From CAZGQY01 sp964528035 (GTDB taxonomy: Bacteria; Pseudomonadota; Gammaproteobacteria; Methylococcales; UBA1147), in contig CAZGQY010000001.1 of NCBI GenBank assembly GCA_964528035.1, positions 1-64,000 on the forward strand: 64,000 nucleotides of DNA. Reading direction: 5' to 3'. The notes below the pieces were generated by a model that saw only the letters and a program-made list of their open reading frames with translations, was not told where the DNA came from and did no database searches. Of this stretch, positions 6,663 to 17,625 are shown piece by piece. Every line of letters begins with the position of its first letter. Position 1 is the stretch's first letter. The translations under genes were made by a program, and so were the position numbers.

Positions 6663-8675
6663 CTAACTCAACAAACTTTTCAACTGGCTTAAATTTTCAC
6701 GAGCAGTATCCCGTCGAGCCTCCTGATCAACCTCTTCTCTAGCTTTCCAATCTATATCGTCCGCAGAAAATTCATTGAGAAAACGACTCGGTGTTGTTGC
6801 CAGCAGCTCTCCGTATCGTTTTCTGTGAGTACAGTAATGTAATGTAACCGTTCGTTGCGCACGGGTAATTCCGACATAGGCAAGCCGGCGTTCTTCTTCT
6901 ATATTGTCATCATCAATACTCGACCGATGGGGTAATAAATTTTCTTCAAAACCCATAATGTGAACGTGTGGAAACTCAAGACCCTTGGCCGAATGCAAGG
7001 TCATTAACTGCACCCAGTCACCCTCATTTTCCTGCTGGTTCCTATCCAACACATCGAGTATTGCCATTTTTGCTATTCTCTCAGCAAGTGTCAGTTCGCT
7101 GCCCTGTTCACCCCCAACTGTCTGTAACCAGCGGATCAAATCATTAACGTTATTGATTTTTCGCTGCGCTGTTTTGAGTGATTTATTGGAATCTTTCAAC
7201 CAGTTTTCGTAATCAATCTCGTCTAGGAACTGCGATACCACCTCAAAGGTATCGCCCATTTCAAGTCGCTTGGAAGTATTCATAATTGTTTTACTAAATA
7301 CATCTAAACGAGCACAAGCTCTTGTTGATAGCAGTGTCTGTAAACCCAACTCGCAGCTCGCGGAAAACAGGCTTAATCCCCGCTTAGTTGCATAATTACT
7401 CAAAGTTTCCAGAGTGGCACTACCAATAGCCCGTCTGGGAGTATTGACGATCCGTAAGAATGCCGGATCGTCATCCTGATTACACAGCAATCTGAGATAA
7501 GCAAGAATGTCTTTAACTTCGACTAGATTAAAAAAAGAATCACCACCACTCAGGTGATAGGGGACATTATTCTCACGTAAGGCTTTTTCAATTAAGCGAG
7601 ACTGATGGTTGCCTCGATATAAAACCGCATAATCATGAAACTTTGAATCAAATTTGAATTTGTGATGAACTATTTCCGAGGCAATCTGTTGGGCTTCATA
7701 TTCTTCCGACCGATGATTCATCACTCGCAAACATGCGCCAGGGGCATGAGCGCTCCACAAGCGTTTCTCAAAAACATGTGGATTGTTCTGAATGAGTGTA
7801 TTGGCTGCACTCAAAATCCGCCCCGTGGAGCGGTAGTTCTGTTCGAGTTTGATGACTCTAAGGCGTGGATAATCCATCTTCAGATTCGACAAATTTTCCG
7901 GACGGGCACCTCGCCATGAATAGACAGACTGATCATCATCGCCAACCACTGTAAATTGGCCCAATTTTCCGGACACAAGTTTCACAAGCTGATACTGCGT
8001 CAAATTCGTGTCCTGGTATTCATCCACAAGCAGATAGCGAATTCTATTCTGCCAACGCTCCAGAATATCGCCTTTCTGCTTAAACATAAGCACTGGCTGA
8101 AAAATCAGGTCATCAAAATCAACTGCATTGTAAGCTGTTAACTTTCTGTTATATTCTTCATACAAATGTGCTGCAATACTTTGCACCGGATTGGCAGATT
8201 GCATTACAGCCTCTTCAACAGTTATACACTGGTTTTTCCATGTTCTGATGAAATCCGATACGCTGGACAGGAGTTCGGATTCCTCAGAATTTTCGCATTG
8301 ATTCAGCAAGTCCTGAATCAATGTAAGTCGATCATGCTCATCGAATATAGAAACCGATGATTTGGACTGCTGCTCCGATTTAAGGATATCCAGACCCAGG
8401 GAATGAAAAGTAGAGACTCTTAGACCTCTGAGTCGACGACTATCCAAAAGCCTGGTGACTCGAGTGTGCATTTCGCGTGCTGCTTTATTTGTGAAGGTAA
8501 TGGCTGCAATATTACGGGCAGAAACACCCTGATCGACTAAATACGCAATTTTCTCGGTAATGACCCGAGTCTTTCCACTGCCCGCACCGGCAAGGACCAA
8601 TAACGGCCGATTCAGCTCTTGAATAGCAGCCTGTTGTTGTGGGTTAAGTTTCGACACGGCTTGAAAGCAGGACAC
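6663..8675 (-). CDS. rep: ATP-dependent DNA helicase Rep
   Basis: This 670-residue superfamily 1A 3'-5' helicase is close to E. coli Rep along its whole length. Visible motifs in order are the Q motif LNPQQQAAI, Walker A AGAGSGKTRV, motif Ia TFTNKAAREM, motif II VDEYQDTN, motif III VVGDDDQSVYSWRGA, motif IV EQNYRS, motif V TLHSAKGLEFPHV and motif VI VGITRAQ. Rep removes proteins ahead of the replication fork and helps restart stalled forks. The length is normal (673 in E. coli). It is the last gene of a long minus-strand series and is convergent with the methyltransferase gene. Confidence 0.97.
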   Translation of the reverse strand: MSCFQAVSKLNPQQQAAIQELNRPLLVLAGAGSGKTRVITEKIAYLVDQGVSARNIAAITFTNKAAREMHTRVTRLLDSRRLRGLRVSTFHSLGLDILKSEQQSKSSVSIFDEHDRLTLIQDLLNQCENSEESELLSSVSDFIRTWKNQCITVEEAVMQSANPVQSIAAHLYEEYNRKLTAYNAVDFDDLIFQPVLMFKQKGDILERWQNRIRYLLVDEYQDTNLTQYQLVKLVSGKLGQFTVVGDDDQSVYSWRGARPENLSNLKMDYPRLRVIKLEQNYRSTGRILSAANTLIQNNPHVFEKRLWSAHAPGACLRVMNHRSEEYEAQQIASEIVHHKFKFDSKFHDYAVLYRGNHQSRLIEKALRENNVPYHLSGGDSFFNLVEVKDILAYLRLLCNQDDDPAFLRIVNTPRRAIGSATLETLSNYATKRGLSLFSASCELGLQTLLSTRACARLDVFSKTIMNTSKRLEMGDTFEVVSQFLDEIDYENWLKDSNKSLKTAQRKINNVNDLIRWLQTVGGEQGSELTLAERIAKMAILDVLDRNQQENEGDWVQLMTLHSAKGLEFPHVHIMGFEENLLPHRSSIDDDNIEEERRLAYVGITRAQRTVTLHYCTHRKRYGELLATTPSRFLNEFSADDIDWKAREEVDQEARRDTARENLSQLKSLLS

Positions 8676-8726
8676 TATAGGCGATCAGTTATCGACTATA
8701 GCCGCCCAAAATACTCGATTACTGAT

Positions 8727-9452
8727 TCAACCAGCAGCAGTCCGACATTTGTTATAGGCATCCATACGGGCAAGATAATTGTCGACAAATTCCTGGATTA
8801 CATCATAGTCATATTCACGCATCCCACTAATCAGTAATCGTTTAAAACCTCTGCCGACAATTTTTGAATCGGCACTGATATCAAAATGCAGGCGAGCAAC
8901 TCCGCGTTTACCATTAACTTCCAAATCAGTATCTGCCGCCTCAAGCTGCGGATCACTAAAATCCAGATGATCCAGTTCAAACGACATGCTTTCATAAATG
9001 ACCAATGGTCGCTCAGTATTAATCATGACATTGTGCTCAGCCATCAATGGCACAAGGACATGAGGAAAATTAGGGCCGGAAAAAGCAACATACTCACGCA
9101 GAAATGCCTCAATAAGATCACTATTCCGAGTGTTGCTACCGTTTCGGTTCACATGTAAATATGCCTTTTCCGCATCATCGCAAATATCCAGTATATTGGC
9201 ATCACTTTCGGGGAAATTGAGGGGCACATCACGCCCGACCATACCGGCAAAAGTAAAGCTCATTTGCTTATTCAAACCATATTTTTCAAGAACAATAGAA
9301 AACAGGAGGTCACCGGGAACACAAAATCGCTTCGCATCGGTATCGTGCAGCGGATTAAAATCGCCCGCAATATCTTTCGCAAAAGAACTCGCCTGTTCAG
9401 CGCTGATTACAACCTGGGCATCAAGCCCGGTATAAAATTGATGCAAAAACAT
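8727..9452 (-). CDS. DUF3581 family protein
   Basis: The 241-residue soluble protein has the conserved stretch SFAKDIAGDFNPLHD near residue 23, which recalls the hot-dog (MaoC-like) motif in which a catalytic D and H act on acyl-CoA substrates. This matches what I know of DUF3581 proteins of gammaproteobacteria, whose function is unknown. No signal peptide or membrane helix is present. It lies 51 bases upstream of rep on the same strand, and MITE copy B sits between it and pmbA. A lipid or thioester role is only suggested by the NPLHD motif. Confidence 0.75.
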   Translation of the reverse strand: MFLHQFYTGLDAQVVISAEQASSFAKDIAGDFNPLHDTDAKRFCVPGDLLFSIVLEKYGLNKQMSFTFAGMVGRDVPLNFPESDANILDICDDAEKAYLHVNRNGSNTRNSDLIEAFLREYVAFSGPNFPHVLVPLMAEHNVMINTERPLVIYESMSFELDHLDFSDPQLEAADTDLEVNGKRGVARLHFDISADSKIVGRGFKRLLISGMREYDYDVIQEFVDNYLARMDAYNKCRTAAG

Positions 9453-9541
9453 GAATAAATATTCTGTAATGGTTAGACATAAAACAACCTCAGCGAAAGG
9501 CGACCCGAAATTAGAAAGCGGCCTGTTGCGGAAACCTGTAT

Positions 9542-9687
9542 GTAACTGCTCGCCCCTCTATGGGTGATCTGTTCCGGAAGACGCCGTAAATACATCCTTG
9601 TAGGCTTGGATGCGGCTTCCCTGCCGCATACACTTCCTCCACAGATCACCCATAGAGGGCTGTTTCGATTTGGGGGTAAGTAGTTAC
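9542..9687 (+). repeat. MITE-like repeat, copy B
   Basis: A 146-base element identical in layout to copy A but in the opposite orientation. Its 106-base core (9554-9659) has perfect 19-base inverted repeats, CCCTCTATGGGTGATCTGT and its complement. An internal TGCGGC-TTCCCT-GCCGCA hairpin and GTAAC/GTTAC ends complete it. It lies between the pmbA stop and the DUF3581 start and carries no coding capacity. This is the most symmetrical, and so perhaps the youngest, copy in the window. Confidence 0.9.
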
Positions 9688-9713
9688 ACCTGTATTTTAT
9701 CTGTTTAGTTTAT

Positions 9714-11066
9714 TCAGCAACCCGCGACGGTCATTTGCTCGACCAGCCACGACCCGGTTCTGGTATTACCACGCAGGTCAACATCATTGCCAACCGCGAC
9801 CAAATTTTTGAAGATATCTTTAAGATTCCCTGCAACAGTGATTTCTTCAACTGGATATTGTACTTCTCCATTTTCCACCCAATAACCTGCCGCGCCTCGG
9901 GAATAGTCTCCGGTCACGATGTTCACCCCCTGCCCCATCAATTCCGTTATCAGTAAGCCGGTTCCCATTTCAGCGAGCAATCCTGGTTGATCCAGACTCC
10001 CAGGATCCACTGTAAGATTGTGAACGCCTCCTGCATTGCCCGTTGTTGGCATTCCCAGCTTACGCCCGGAATAACTACTCAACACATACGATTTAAGAAT
10101 ACCCTGGGAAACAATATCCCGCGTTTTACAGCTCACTCCTTCACTATCGTAACAAGCTCCACCTAGGGATTTTATAAGGTAGGGTTGCTCGTGAATCCTT
10201 ACAAACGGTGGAAATACTGATTTATCAATATAATCGAGCAAAAAGGTAGACTTCCTGTATACACTACCGCCACGAATAGCTCCTATAAAATGTCCAACTA
10301 AACTTGAGGCAACTTCGGCTGCGTATATAACCGGACAAGTCCGAGTGGACAAGGATTTTGCCTGCAGGCGCCGCAATGTTCTGCTTGCCGCTTTTTCACC
10401 CACTGTATGAGCCGATTCCAGTTCAGCTTTATCACGCGCAACCGTATACCAGTAATCTCGTTGCATACTGTCGCCTCGTTTCCCCAGTACACTACAATGC
10501 AGACTGTGGCGAGTACCACGCTCGCCTTGAAGAAATCCCAGACTATTACCAAATACGCGCATTCCCTGGTAGGTATCAACATTTGCACCTTCTGAATTGA
10601 CAATTTCCTCGTGATATCCACGGGCAATATTCTCGCATTCAACCGCGAGGTCGATAGCCTCATCAACTTTTAGTGCCCAGGGATGATCAAGATCCAGCTC
10701 TGGAAATTGTGTAGCTAACATGTCGGCATCAGGGAGTCCGGCAAACTCGTCTTCTGTTGAATATCGTGCTATGCGACACGCTGCGCTTACCGTATCCTTC
10801 AAAGCGGAAAGTGAAAAGTCTGTTGTATTCGCCGAACCTTTTTTCTGACCAAAATAAACCGTTACACCAAAACTCTGACCTTTGTGGTGTTCCACTGTTT
10901 CAACATCGCCCAATCGGGCTGTCACCGACAAACCAACATCCACACTCAAACCGGCATCCGCTGAACTGGCTCCCTGTTTGGCCGATTCTTTCAATAAATC
11001 ATTAACAATTTCCAAGGAACGGCTCAGCCCGTTGGAATCCAACTCAATTGCAACTTTACTCACCAA
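9714..11066 (-). CDS. pmbA: Metalloprotease PmbA (TldE)
   Basis: The 450-residue protein equals E. coli PmbA in length. It has the family's N-terminal domain (for example SFGVTVYFGQKKGSANT) and C-terminal blocks TTGNAGGVHNLTVDPG and YSRGAAGYWVENGEVQYPVE. PmbA/TldE is the non-catalytic partner of TldD; the pair forms a protease that unfolds and cleaves small peptides such as the microcin B17 precursor and the CcdA antitoxin. Consistent with that role, no HExxxH motif is visible. It lies 69 bases downstream of tldD on the same strand, so the two partners are probably co-transcribed. Confidence 0.95.
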   Translation of the reverse strand: MVSKVAIELDSNGLSRSLEIVNDLLKESAKQGASSADAGLSVDVGLSVTARLGDVETVEHHKGQSFGVTVYFGQKKGSANTTDFSLSALKDTVSAACRIARYSTEDEFAGLPDADMLATQFPELDLDHPWALKVDEAIDLAVECENIARGYHEEIVNSEGANVDTYQGMRVFGNSLGFLQGERGTRHSLHCSVLGKRGDSMQRDYWYTVARDKAELESAHTVGEKAASRTLRRLQAKSLSTRTCPVIYAAEVASSLVGHFIGAIRGGSVYRKSTFLLDYIDKSVFPPFVRIHEQPYLIKSLGGACYDSEGVSCKTRDIVSQGILKSYVLSSYSGRKLGMPTTGNAGGVHNLTVDPGSLDQPGLLAEMGTGLLITELMGQGVNIVTGDYSRGAAGYWVENGEVQYPVEEITVAGNLKDIFKNLVAVGNDVDLRGNTRTGSWLVEQMTVAGC

Positions 11067-11135
11067 TGATGATGCCTCTTTAAGATTAACAGAAAATTGT
11101 CCAGGAATTGAGAACGTCCAGAATTTCCATTTCGA

Positions 11136-12584
11136 TCAAACACTGGTACCACCCACAGTAAGCCCATCAATCTTCAATGTGGGCTGACCGACACCGACCG
11201 GCACACTTTGCCCGTCTTTTCCGCAGGTTCCAACACCACTATCGAATTCCAGATCATTTCCAACCATAGTGACACGGGTTAAAACGTCAGGCCCATTACC
11301 AATCAAGGTTGCACCTTTGACTGGCGAGGTAATTTTTCCCTTTTCTATCAGATACGCTTCGCTGGCGGAAAAAACGAATTTTCCAGATGTAATGTCAACC
11401 TGTCCTCCCCCAAAATTTTTGGCGTACAAACCTTTTTCCACAGAACTAATGATTTCTGCAGGTTCGTGAGGCCCCGGCATCATATAGGTATTAGTCATAC
11501 GCGGCATCGGTAAATGCGCATAGGACTCTCGGCGACCATTACCGGTAGATGTAACTCCCATCAACCGGGCATTGAGCTTATCCTGCATATATCCCTTTAA
11601 AATACCATTCTCTATGAGCACTGTGTTCTCAGTTTCCGTTCCTTCATCATCAACATTCAGAGAACCTCTTCGTTCAGCTAATGTACCATTATCAACCACT
11701 GTACATAAATCTCCCGCCACCCGCTCGCCAACACGGCCGCTGAATGCCGAGGTTTGTTTACGGTTAAAATCGCCTTCCAGGCCATGGCCTATGGCTTCAT
11801 GCAACAATATACCCGGCCAACCCGGCCCAAGAACAACCACCATATTTCCAGCAGGTGCATCAACTGCCTCAAGATTAACCAAAGCTTGCCGCACTGCTTC
11901 GCGACCATATTCCAGTCCCCGCTGCTTATCCAGAAAATAGCCATAATCCAATCGCGCACCGCCACCCGAAGCACCTTGCTCGCGGCGTCCATCCTGCTCG
12001 ACAATCACAGACACATTCAAACGTACCAGAGGACGCACGTCACTGACCATTCGACCATCCTGAGAAATCACCATGACCACATCGTATGCGCCAATAAGGC
12101 TGATGATAACTTGCTCAACTCGCTGATCGAGTTTTCGAGTTTCCCTGTCAATGGAATTCAATAAATCGATTTTTTCCTGCTCGGGGATAGATTGCAAAGG
12201 ATCCGCAGGCCTATACAAATTATTAACACAAGGTGCAGATTTCAAATTGACTATGACCTCGCCACCACTGCGAGAAATACTGGCAACATTTTTTGCCGCT
12301 GCAAGCAAAGACGGCAGTTCAAGATCATCACTGTAGGCAAAGCCGGTTTTCTCGCCACATATAGCCCGTACACCAACACCTTGTTCAATACTGTGACTGC
12401 CTTCTTTTATTATTCTATCTTCCAACACCCACGATTCGTATCGACTGGACTGGAAATAGATATCCGCAGCATCCACAGATTTACTCAACAATTCCGACAT
12501 CACTCGATCAATGTCGTGGTCAGCAAGTCCAGCCGGGTCTAAGATTGAGTTGCGAGCTACGAGCAGGGAGTCTTGATTATCCAT
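11136..12584 (-). CDS. tldD: Metalloprotease TldD
   Basis: The open frame extends upstream to 12725, but I place the start at ATG 12584 ([15 protein letters not shown]), giving 482 residues against 481 in E. coli. The extra upstream residues would overlap the nitrilase gene. The zinc-binding HExxxH motif is present as [11 protein letters not shown], followed by [14 protein letters not shown] and the glycine-rich [11 protein letters not shown] region. TldD is the catalytic half of the TldD/TldE protease. The start falls 4 bases after the nitrilase stop, which implies coupling. The neighbours yhdP-nit-tldD-pmbA match a common gammaproteobacterial order. Confidence 0.96.
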   Translation of the reverse strand: MDNQDSLLVARNSILDPAGLADHDIDRVMSELLSKSVDAADIYFQSSRYESWVLEDRIIKEGSHSIEQGVGVRAICGEKTGFAYSDDLELPSLLAAAKNVASISRSGGEVIVNLKSAPCVNNLYRPADPLQSIPEQEKIDLLNSIDRETRKLDQRVEQVIISLIGAYDVVMVISQDGRMVSDVRPLVRLNVSVIVEQDGRREQGASGGGARLDYGYFLDKQRGLEYGREAVRQALVNLEAVDAPAGNMVVVLGPGWPGILLHEAIGHGLEGDFNRKQTSAFSGRVGERVAGDLCTVVDNGTLAERRGSLNVDDEGTETENTVLIENGILKGYMQDKLNARLMGVTSTGNGRRESYAHLPMPRMTNTYMMPGPHEPAEIISSVEKGLYAKNFGGGQVDITSGKFVFSASEAYLIEKGKITSPVKGATLIGNGPDVLTRVTMVGNDLEFDSGVGTCGKDGQSVPVGVGQPTLKIDGLTVGGTSV

Positions 12585-12588
12585 CGTA

Positions 12589-13446
12589 TTAACCGCAAAC
12601 AAGTCGTCTATGTTGCAAAGCAGGAAAACTGCCCCGAACACGCTCAAGTTGATTTTGATCGACATCCGCACAAACAACACCAGCGCCAGTGGAACGTTTT
12701 GCCAATATCGTACCCCAAGGATCAACGATCATACTATGACCAAAAGTTTTTCGTCCGTTCACATGAAATCCACCCTGGTTCGCAGCAACAACATAGCATA
12801 GGTTTTCCACCGCCCGGGCTCGTACCAGTAACTCCCAATGTGCTGCTCCAGTCTCTGCAGTAAATGCAGCAGGAATAGCAATAATATCCACACCCTGACC
12901 CAGCATCCAGCGAATCAATTCAGGAAACCGTAGATCATAACAGATTGCAATTCCCAATCGCCCAAATGGCGTATCCAGTACTCGAGGCTTGTTACCTGCT
13001 TCTATGGTATCTGATTCTCTATATTGCTCATCTGTTCCTGGAACATCAACATCAAACAGGTGAATTTTATCGTATCGTGCAACTTGTTCACCCTGGTCGT
13101 TATACACCAGGCAGGTTGCGCGAATCTTATTCTCCGAATGCGCTGCTAACGGAACTGTACCTCCGACAATCCATACTGATTCTTTTTTCGCAGACTGCAT
13201 CAAAAAATTTTGTATGACGCCTTCTCCTTCTTGTTCAATATGTTCCAGTTTGTCAAATTCAGTCATGCCCATCAAAGCGAAATTTTCCGGCAACACAACC
13301 AAACCCGCACCCGCATCTGCTGCTTCCCGGATCAAACGTCCGGCTTCAATTAAATTTGCGTCCACATTCGGGCTTGATGCCATCTGGATCGCTGCACATT
13401 TATTCATACTTTCAAAACCTATCTGTTTTTTCTCGGCATCGCTCAT
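12589..13446 (-). CDS. Carbon-nitrogen hydrolase, deaminated-glutathione amidase (Nit1) type
   Basis: The 285-residue enzyme of the nitrilase superfamily carries the catalytic triad in its expected contexts: Glu in [10 protein letters not shown], Lys in [14 protein letters not shown] and Cys in [12 protein letters not shown]. The DVDVPG and ICYDLRFPE sequences are typical of the Nit1 branch, which hydrolyses deaminated glutathione as metabolite repair. A start at the internal [12 protein letters not shown] (residue 14) is equally plausible. It sits between yhdP and tldD on the same strand. The specific activity is assigned by subfamily resemblance. Confidence 0.85.
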   Translation of the reverse strand: MSDAEKKQIGFESMNKCAAIQMASSPNVDANLIEAGRLIREAADAGAGLVVLPENFALMGMTEFDKLEHIEQEGEGVIQNFLMQSAKKESVWIVGGTVPLAAHSENKIRATCLVYNDQGEQVARYDKIHLFDVDVPGTDEQYRESDTIEAGNKPRVLDTPFGRLGIAICYDLRFPELIRWMLGQGVDIIAIPAAFTAETGAAHWELLVRARAVENLCYVVAANQGGFHVNGRKTFGHSMIVDPWGTILAKRSTGAGVVCADVDQNQLERVRGSFPALQHRRLVCG

Positions 13447-13712
13447 AATTCACTGAAAACCCGTACTGATCGAATCCGATACTACTTAAGCAATTAGCTA
13501 AATCCGCCGCACACCGCCAAATAGCAGACACCACTAAGATACTTCAATTATTAACGAAATCCACACAACGAGTTTCAGAGACAGCGTGTACGCCTTTGTT
13601 TGTTCGGGGCCTGAAACCATCCCTGCTACACAAGCCTAAATAACTAACAGCTTGCATTCCCCATTAAAGAGATATACTAAAATATTACAATTTACGACAA
13701 TCAACAAATACA

Positions 13713-16700
13713 TCATTCCGCAGGGTTGAAATCAGGTAACCAACCATTTCGCAATAGACCACCAGACCCTGGTAACCGGGTAATAGCTGGACTGTCCCAT
13801 TTACCAGTCACCCCGTATTGCCGACTAATTAATCCATCAACTGCATGACCCGGTAGTTGCTGGTTTAACAAAACTGACGCCCCCATTGCCACAACACCTT
13901 TGGGTATTACAGTAACTATGTCGTCAAGCTTCTCATCAACCAGATCAATATCTCCCTCAACGGTAATATTTGCCGGCACGGCGTTAATATAAAACTGTCT
14001 AATTGTCGCACGTCCGTCAAGTAATTGAAAAGAGCTTTTCAACTCATCGAATGCCAGACCAACCCCAAACAAATGCCCGAAATCAAGTAGCAATAAGCTT
14101 TTCAAGGCATCCAGATTAAATAAGCCAAATAAATGACCGATCCCTGGCTCGACAGTCAATAAACGTCCTTGCCCAAATTCAATATCCGCACTTCCAGATA
14201 ATGAATCGGCCTGCAACTGGAAGGGTGCACCCTTCCAGTTCAGATTAAATTTAGTTTGTGTCGCTGATTTTTCAATCACGTCTGCCTTTCCCATATGAGA
14301 AAGAAACAGTCCTAAATCATCGATTTTCAAATCTCCACTTACAGACGATGCTATTCGTCGTCCCAGTTGTAACCAGTCTCCAGACAAATTTAAACGATGA
14401 TTCGTATCAGCAACAGTCAGCCGGTTGATTTTTATGCCTTTTGATTGTTTAGAGGTCAGTAATTCCAAGCGTCCAAAATGTATTTTTTTCAAAATAAAAT
14501 CAGCCGCCTTAATCCTTAGAGGTGGAATTGCTTGTGGTTCCCATTGTGTGGTTTTCTCTACTGTGACCCCTTCCTTATCCTTAAACTGAGGGAGTTTTAA
14601 AACATTCAAATCCATTTCTATGCCCGAATTTTTTTCACCACCACCGAAAGTACTGATATATCCATCTATATATTGGTTTTTTGAAAATCCAAGCCATTTC
14701 TTTCCTTGCTTGCGCATACTGAATTCCAGAGCACCAAAATCCTGGTTTGAATATTTCAAATGAGACGTGTTAATCTCTACTCTGCTCAGTAACCCGGAAC
14801 TTGTTGCCGATTTTGTAGAAAAGGATTTAAAAAACCTATGCCAGGGATCAAGATCAATCGATTCGGCGTGTGCATAAATTCCCAGCCCGGTACTGGGGTC
14901 GTCCGCTATCGTAGTACCCCCCAATTGAACAACACCGCGTTTCAAGTTTAGATTTTTTTCATCCCCAGAATAGATTAGATGGCTTTTAAACACTCTATCA
15001 TATTCTATATTCAGTGGAATATCCCTGTCCTTCTCAAGATGCATTTTCAATCTCAGTGGCCGAATCTGTCGCGCTGATTTGGCAAGCGGTGCTGGCAATT
15101 TGACCTCGATTCCCTTTAAATTCGACATCAAACTTATATCAGCAAAAAGTTTCTCGCTGAGTTTGGGAATGTTCAAATCTATTCGATAATTAGAACGGCC
15201 ACCAAAATGCTCCCACAAATCGGAAGCATAGTGTTTTCTCAGTTGACCAACCCCCATTTCCCCGGATATTTTCAGCGCCATACCCGATTCGATATCACTT
15301 AATTCAAGTGTGACCGGTGCCCCGAATATCCGCGCACTGATTCCCGAACCATTTAACCCGCTATGAGTAAAATTCAAGCGGCCTTTTATCTGCTCAAAAT
15401 TTACTGAGAACGTACTTGCTTTGGCTTTTTTCAGATCTATGACACCTTCAACAAGAACTTCACTAACACGGTCTGAAACAGGAATTTTCAGCTTCAAATT
15501 CAAATTGTTTTCACCGCTCAGAGTAACCACATTTAACAAGGATTCATAGTCGGAACCCAAAGGAGAACGCTTAAGCACCTCCAACATCTTGGGTATCGAG
15601 CCGTGGGCGGCACCCTTTATATTCATATAATCATCAAAATCAAAATCAGACGTAACTACATTTACTGTATCTATTGCGGCGCCAAGTATACTGCTACGAT
15701 TAACATGAATTTCCATACCTGCCTGAAAAAAACGAACGTCACCATTTTCAATGAATGCATGAGGCCAGTCCTGATGATAAATTAATTCGACGTCACGCGT
15801 ATTGAACAAAACTTCGAACACACCTTCCGAACCTCTGTATGGAAATGCCTCGACCGGGCCACGCAGTATCATTCCACCTTTGCTGATCACTCCAGACAAA
15901 AATGCCCTATCTAACCAATCGATCGTTGGTTTGGATAACACATTATACGGTAGATAACGATATACCTTTGATCCGTTTCCTTTATCAAATTTCACCAGCA
16001 AATCAATAACAGGCCCAAGGCTATCTTTAGTCCAGTTTAAAGTCAGTCGAGACCGGGTGGATATATCTGCCGTATTGGCTACGATCATTTCACTACTGAG
16101 TTCTCGACCCTGAGCACTGGTATTCCAATGTAGAACTCCCTGAAGAGTGTCTAGCAAAATCGGATATCGAAATACTTCAGGCAGACTAAACTCCGTATTC
16201 GTTCCGCCCAATTTCACCCAACCTTTATTTTCATTGCCACAAATTCGGCCAGTTAGATTTTTCACTCCGAGATAATTACGCCATGAATTTATTCCCACAC
16301 CGAGAAATTCTCCACATACCTGGAACTCTCGCAACGCCTCCGACGATTCATCATAGTTCACCCTAAATTTGTGAAGTTCTCCACGTGGCGCGAGAGTCTC
16401 CAACAGTTGCTGTGTATCCGAGCCAACAATCTGCAAGCCTAAGCCTATGTTGTTTATCTGCTGCAAGTTGACATACGAAGCGACCCCGCTGTAACCAGTT
16501 CGACCATCTGTACTGTTACGAGTTTGTGCAAAACGAAACCCGTCCACTACTTTTGCATCCTCCAGAAACAATCGATTAAGTGAAAAATTCCATTGCTTAT
16601 CGTCTTTTACCCAATTAAAAAAAGTCGACAAATGATTGGGTGAGAAAGACAAATCCGCTTCACCATTAGCAGCTTGAGAGCGAAACAAATGAGGTTTATC

Positions 16701-17516
16701 AATTTCAACTTCACCGGAAAGAGCATTAAGCGCAGATTTCTCCAGGGTACTCCATAAGCGAATATTCCCATGCCCTGAATGAATACCATACCCATAGACA
16801 GTAAGATCTTCTAAAAGCGCCCCATATTCCAAATCATTGGCTTCGAAATAAATCTGCCCATCGCAACAATCGGGTAGAAACGGATTCCCCCGAAAATCCA
16901 CCCTTATAGAGAGTAAATGACCATACTCATTCGGTAAAGCCAGGTCGATTGCCATTCTGTGGCGATGGTTATGATTCGACACACGAACATCCACATGGGA
17001 AAGGGTCACTTCTACCCCTGCTTTTGTTAAATCCCGCCAGGTCACTTCACTGTCCAGTAACTGAAATCGGCCATCTTCAACAAACCATTGCGGCATTTCA
17101 CCGCCCGAGTCAAAGCCAACTAATTTCAATTCACCATCGACTTCTCTGCGAATCGATATTTGCGCACCAATGACTGTCAAAGCCTGAGGTTGGAACTCAC
17201 CACTAACCAGCAATTTTCTTGTATTCAACCCACCACGCATTTCTGCAAAACGCAACAACACTTCGCCACTATCCTTGTGAAGTATCGCTACGTCAGTCAT
17301 TTCAGCCTGGATTTGAAACCCATTCAACACAGCTCTGATTTTACCGATTTCTACCGGAGCACCAATGGCCTGGCTAATTTGGGAAACGATTTGCTCCCTG
17401 TATTCTTCAATATCAGGCAGAACGATTCGGATTGCCAACATCAAGATTGTCAAACCGACCAGAATGAATAAGAAAACGCCACGAACGACTTGGCTTAAAT
17501 GAAAGATCAGATACAC
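13713..17516 (-). CDS. yhdP: YhdP, AsmA-like inter-membrane lipid transport protein
   Basis: The 1267-residue protein has one N-terminal membrane helix (about residues 9-33, VVRGVFLFILVGLTILMLAI). A very long beta-rich periplasmic part (DUF3971) follows. The C-terminal AsmA-like block includes GRLLTVEPGIGHLFGLFNLD and PGHAVDGLISRQYGVTGKW. Length is close to E. coli YhdP (1266). YhdP, TamB and YdbH bridge the periplasm and carry phospholipids to the outer membrane. It is downstream of rng and upstream of nit, separated from nit by 266 bases. Confidence 0.94.
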   Translation of the reverse strand: MYLIFHLSQVVRGVFLFILVGLTILMLAIRIVLPDIEEYREQIVSQISQAIGAPVEIGKIRAVLNGFQIQAEMTDVAILHKDSGEVLLRFAEMRGGLNTRKLLVSGEFQPQALTVIGAQISIRREVDGELKLVGFDSGGEMPQWFVEDGRFQLLDSEVTWRDLTKAGVEVTLSHVDVRVSNHNHRHRMAIDLALPNEYGHLLSIRVDFRGNPFLPDCCDGQIYFEANDLEYGALLEDLTVYGYGIHSGHGNIRLWSTLEKSALNALSGEVEIDKPHLFRSQAANGEADLSFSPNHLSTFFNWVKDDKQWNFSLNRLFLEDAKVVDGFRFAQTRNSTDGRTGYSGVASYVNLQQINNIGLGLQIVGSDTQQLLETLAPRGELHKFRVNYDESSEALREFQVCGEFLGVGINSWRNYLGVKNLTGRICGNENKGWVKLGGTNTEFSLPEVFRYPILLDTLQGVLHWNTSAQGRELSSEMIVANTADISTRSRLTLNWTKDSLGPVIDLLVKFDKGNGSKVYRYLPYNVLSKPTIDWLDRAFLSGVISKGGMILRGPVEAFPYRGSEGVFEVLFNTRDVELIYHQDWPHAFIENGDVRFFQAGMEIHVNRSSILGAAIDTVNVVTSDFDFDDYMNIKGAAHGSIPKMLEVLKRSPLGSDYESLLNVVTLSGENNLNLKLKIPVSDRVSEVLVEGVIDLKKAKASTFSVNFEQIKGRLNFTHSGLNGSGISARIFGAPVTLELSDIESGMALKISGEMGVGQLRKHYASDLWEHFGGRSNYRIDLNIPKLSEKLFADISLMSNLKGIEVKLPAPLAKSARQIRPLRLKMHLEKDRDIPLNIEYDRVFKSHLIYSGDEKNLNLKRGVVQLGGTTIADDPSTGLGIYAHAESIDLDPWHRFFKSFSTKSATSSGLLSRVEINTSHLKYSNQDFGALEFSMRKQGKKWLGFSKNQYIDGYISTFGGGEKNSGIEMDLNVLKLPQFKDKEGVTVEKTTQWEPQAIPPLRIKAADFILKKIHFGRLELLTSKQSKGIKINRLTVADTNHRLNLSGDWLQLGRRIASSVSGDLKIDDLGLFLSHMGKADVIEKSATQTKFNLNWKGAPFQLQADSLSGSADIEFGQGRLLTVEPGIGHLFGLFNLDALKSLLLLDFGHLFGVGLAFDELKSSFQLLDGRATIRQFYINAVPANITVEGDIDLVDEKLDDIVTVIPKGVVAMGASVLLNQQLPGHAVDGLISRQYGVTGKWDSPAITRLPGSGGLLRNGWLPDFNPAE

Positions 17517-17625
17517 ACAAATCTATAGACTGTAAATAACACGGGCACGGAGAAATCGCTGCATTTAACCCAATATTTCCAGATTTCCAGATCCGTATTG
17601 GTAGCAAAAACAGACAGGAATCGCA

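Noticed and set aside
12585..12725. Upstream extension of the tldD frame.
   Set aside because: It would lie inside the nitrilase gene; the ATG at 12584 gives the family length.
13571..13618. GTTTCAG...CTGAAAC inverted repeat between yhdP and the nitrilase gene.
   Set aside because: The arms are only 7 bases and more than 30 bases apart, with no T-run; not convincing as a terminator or operator.
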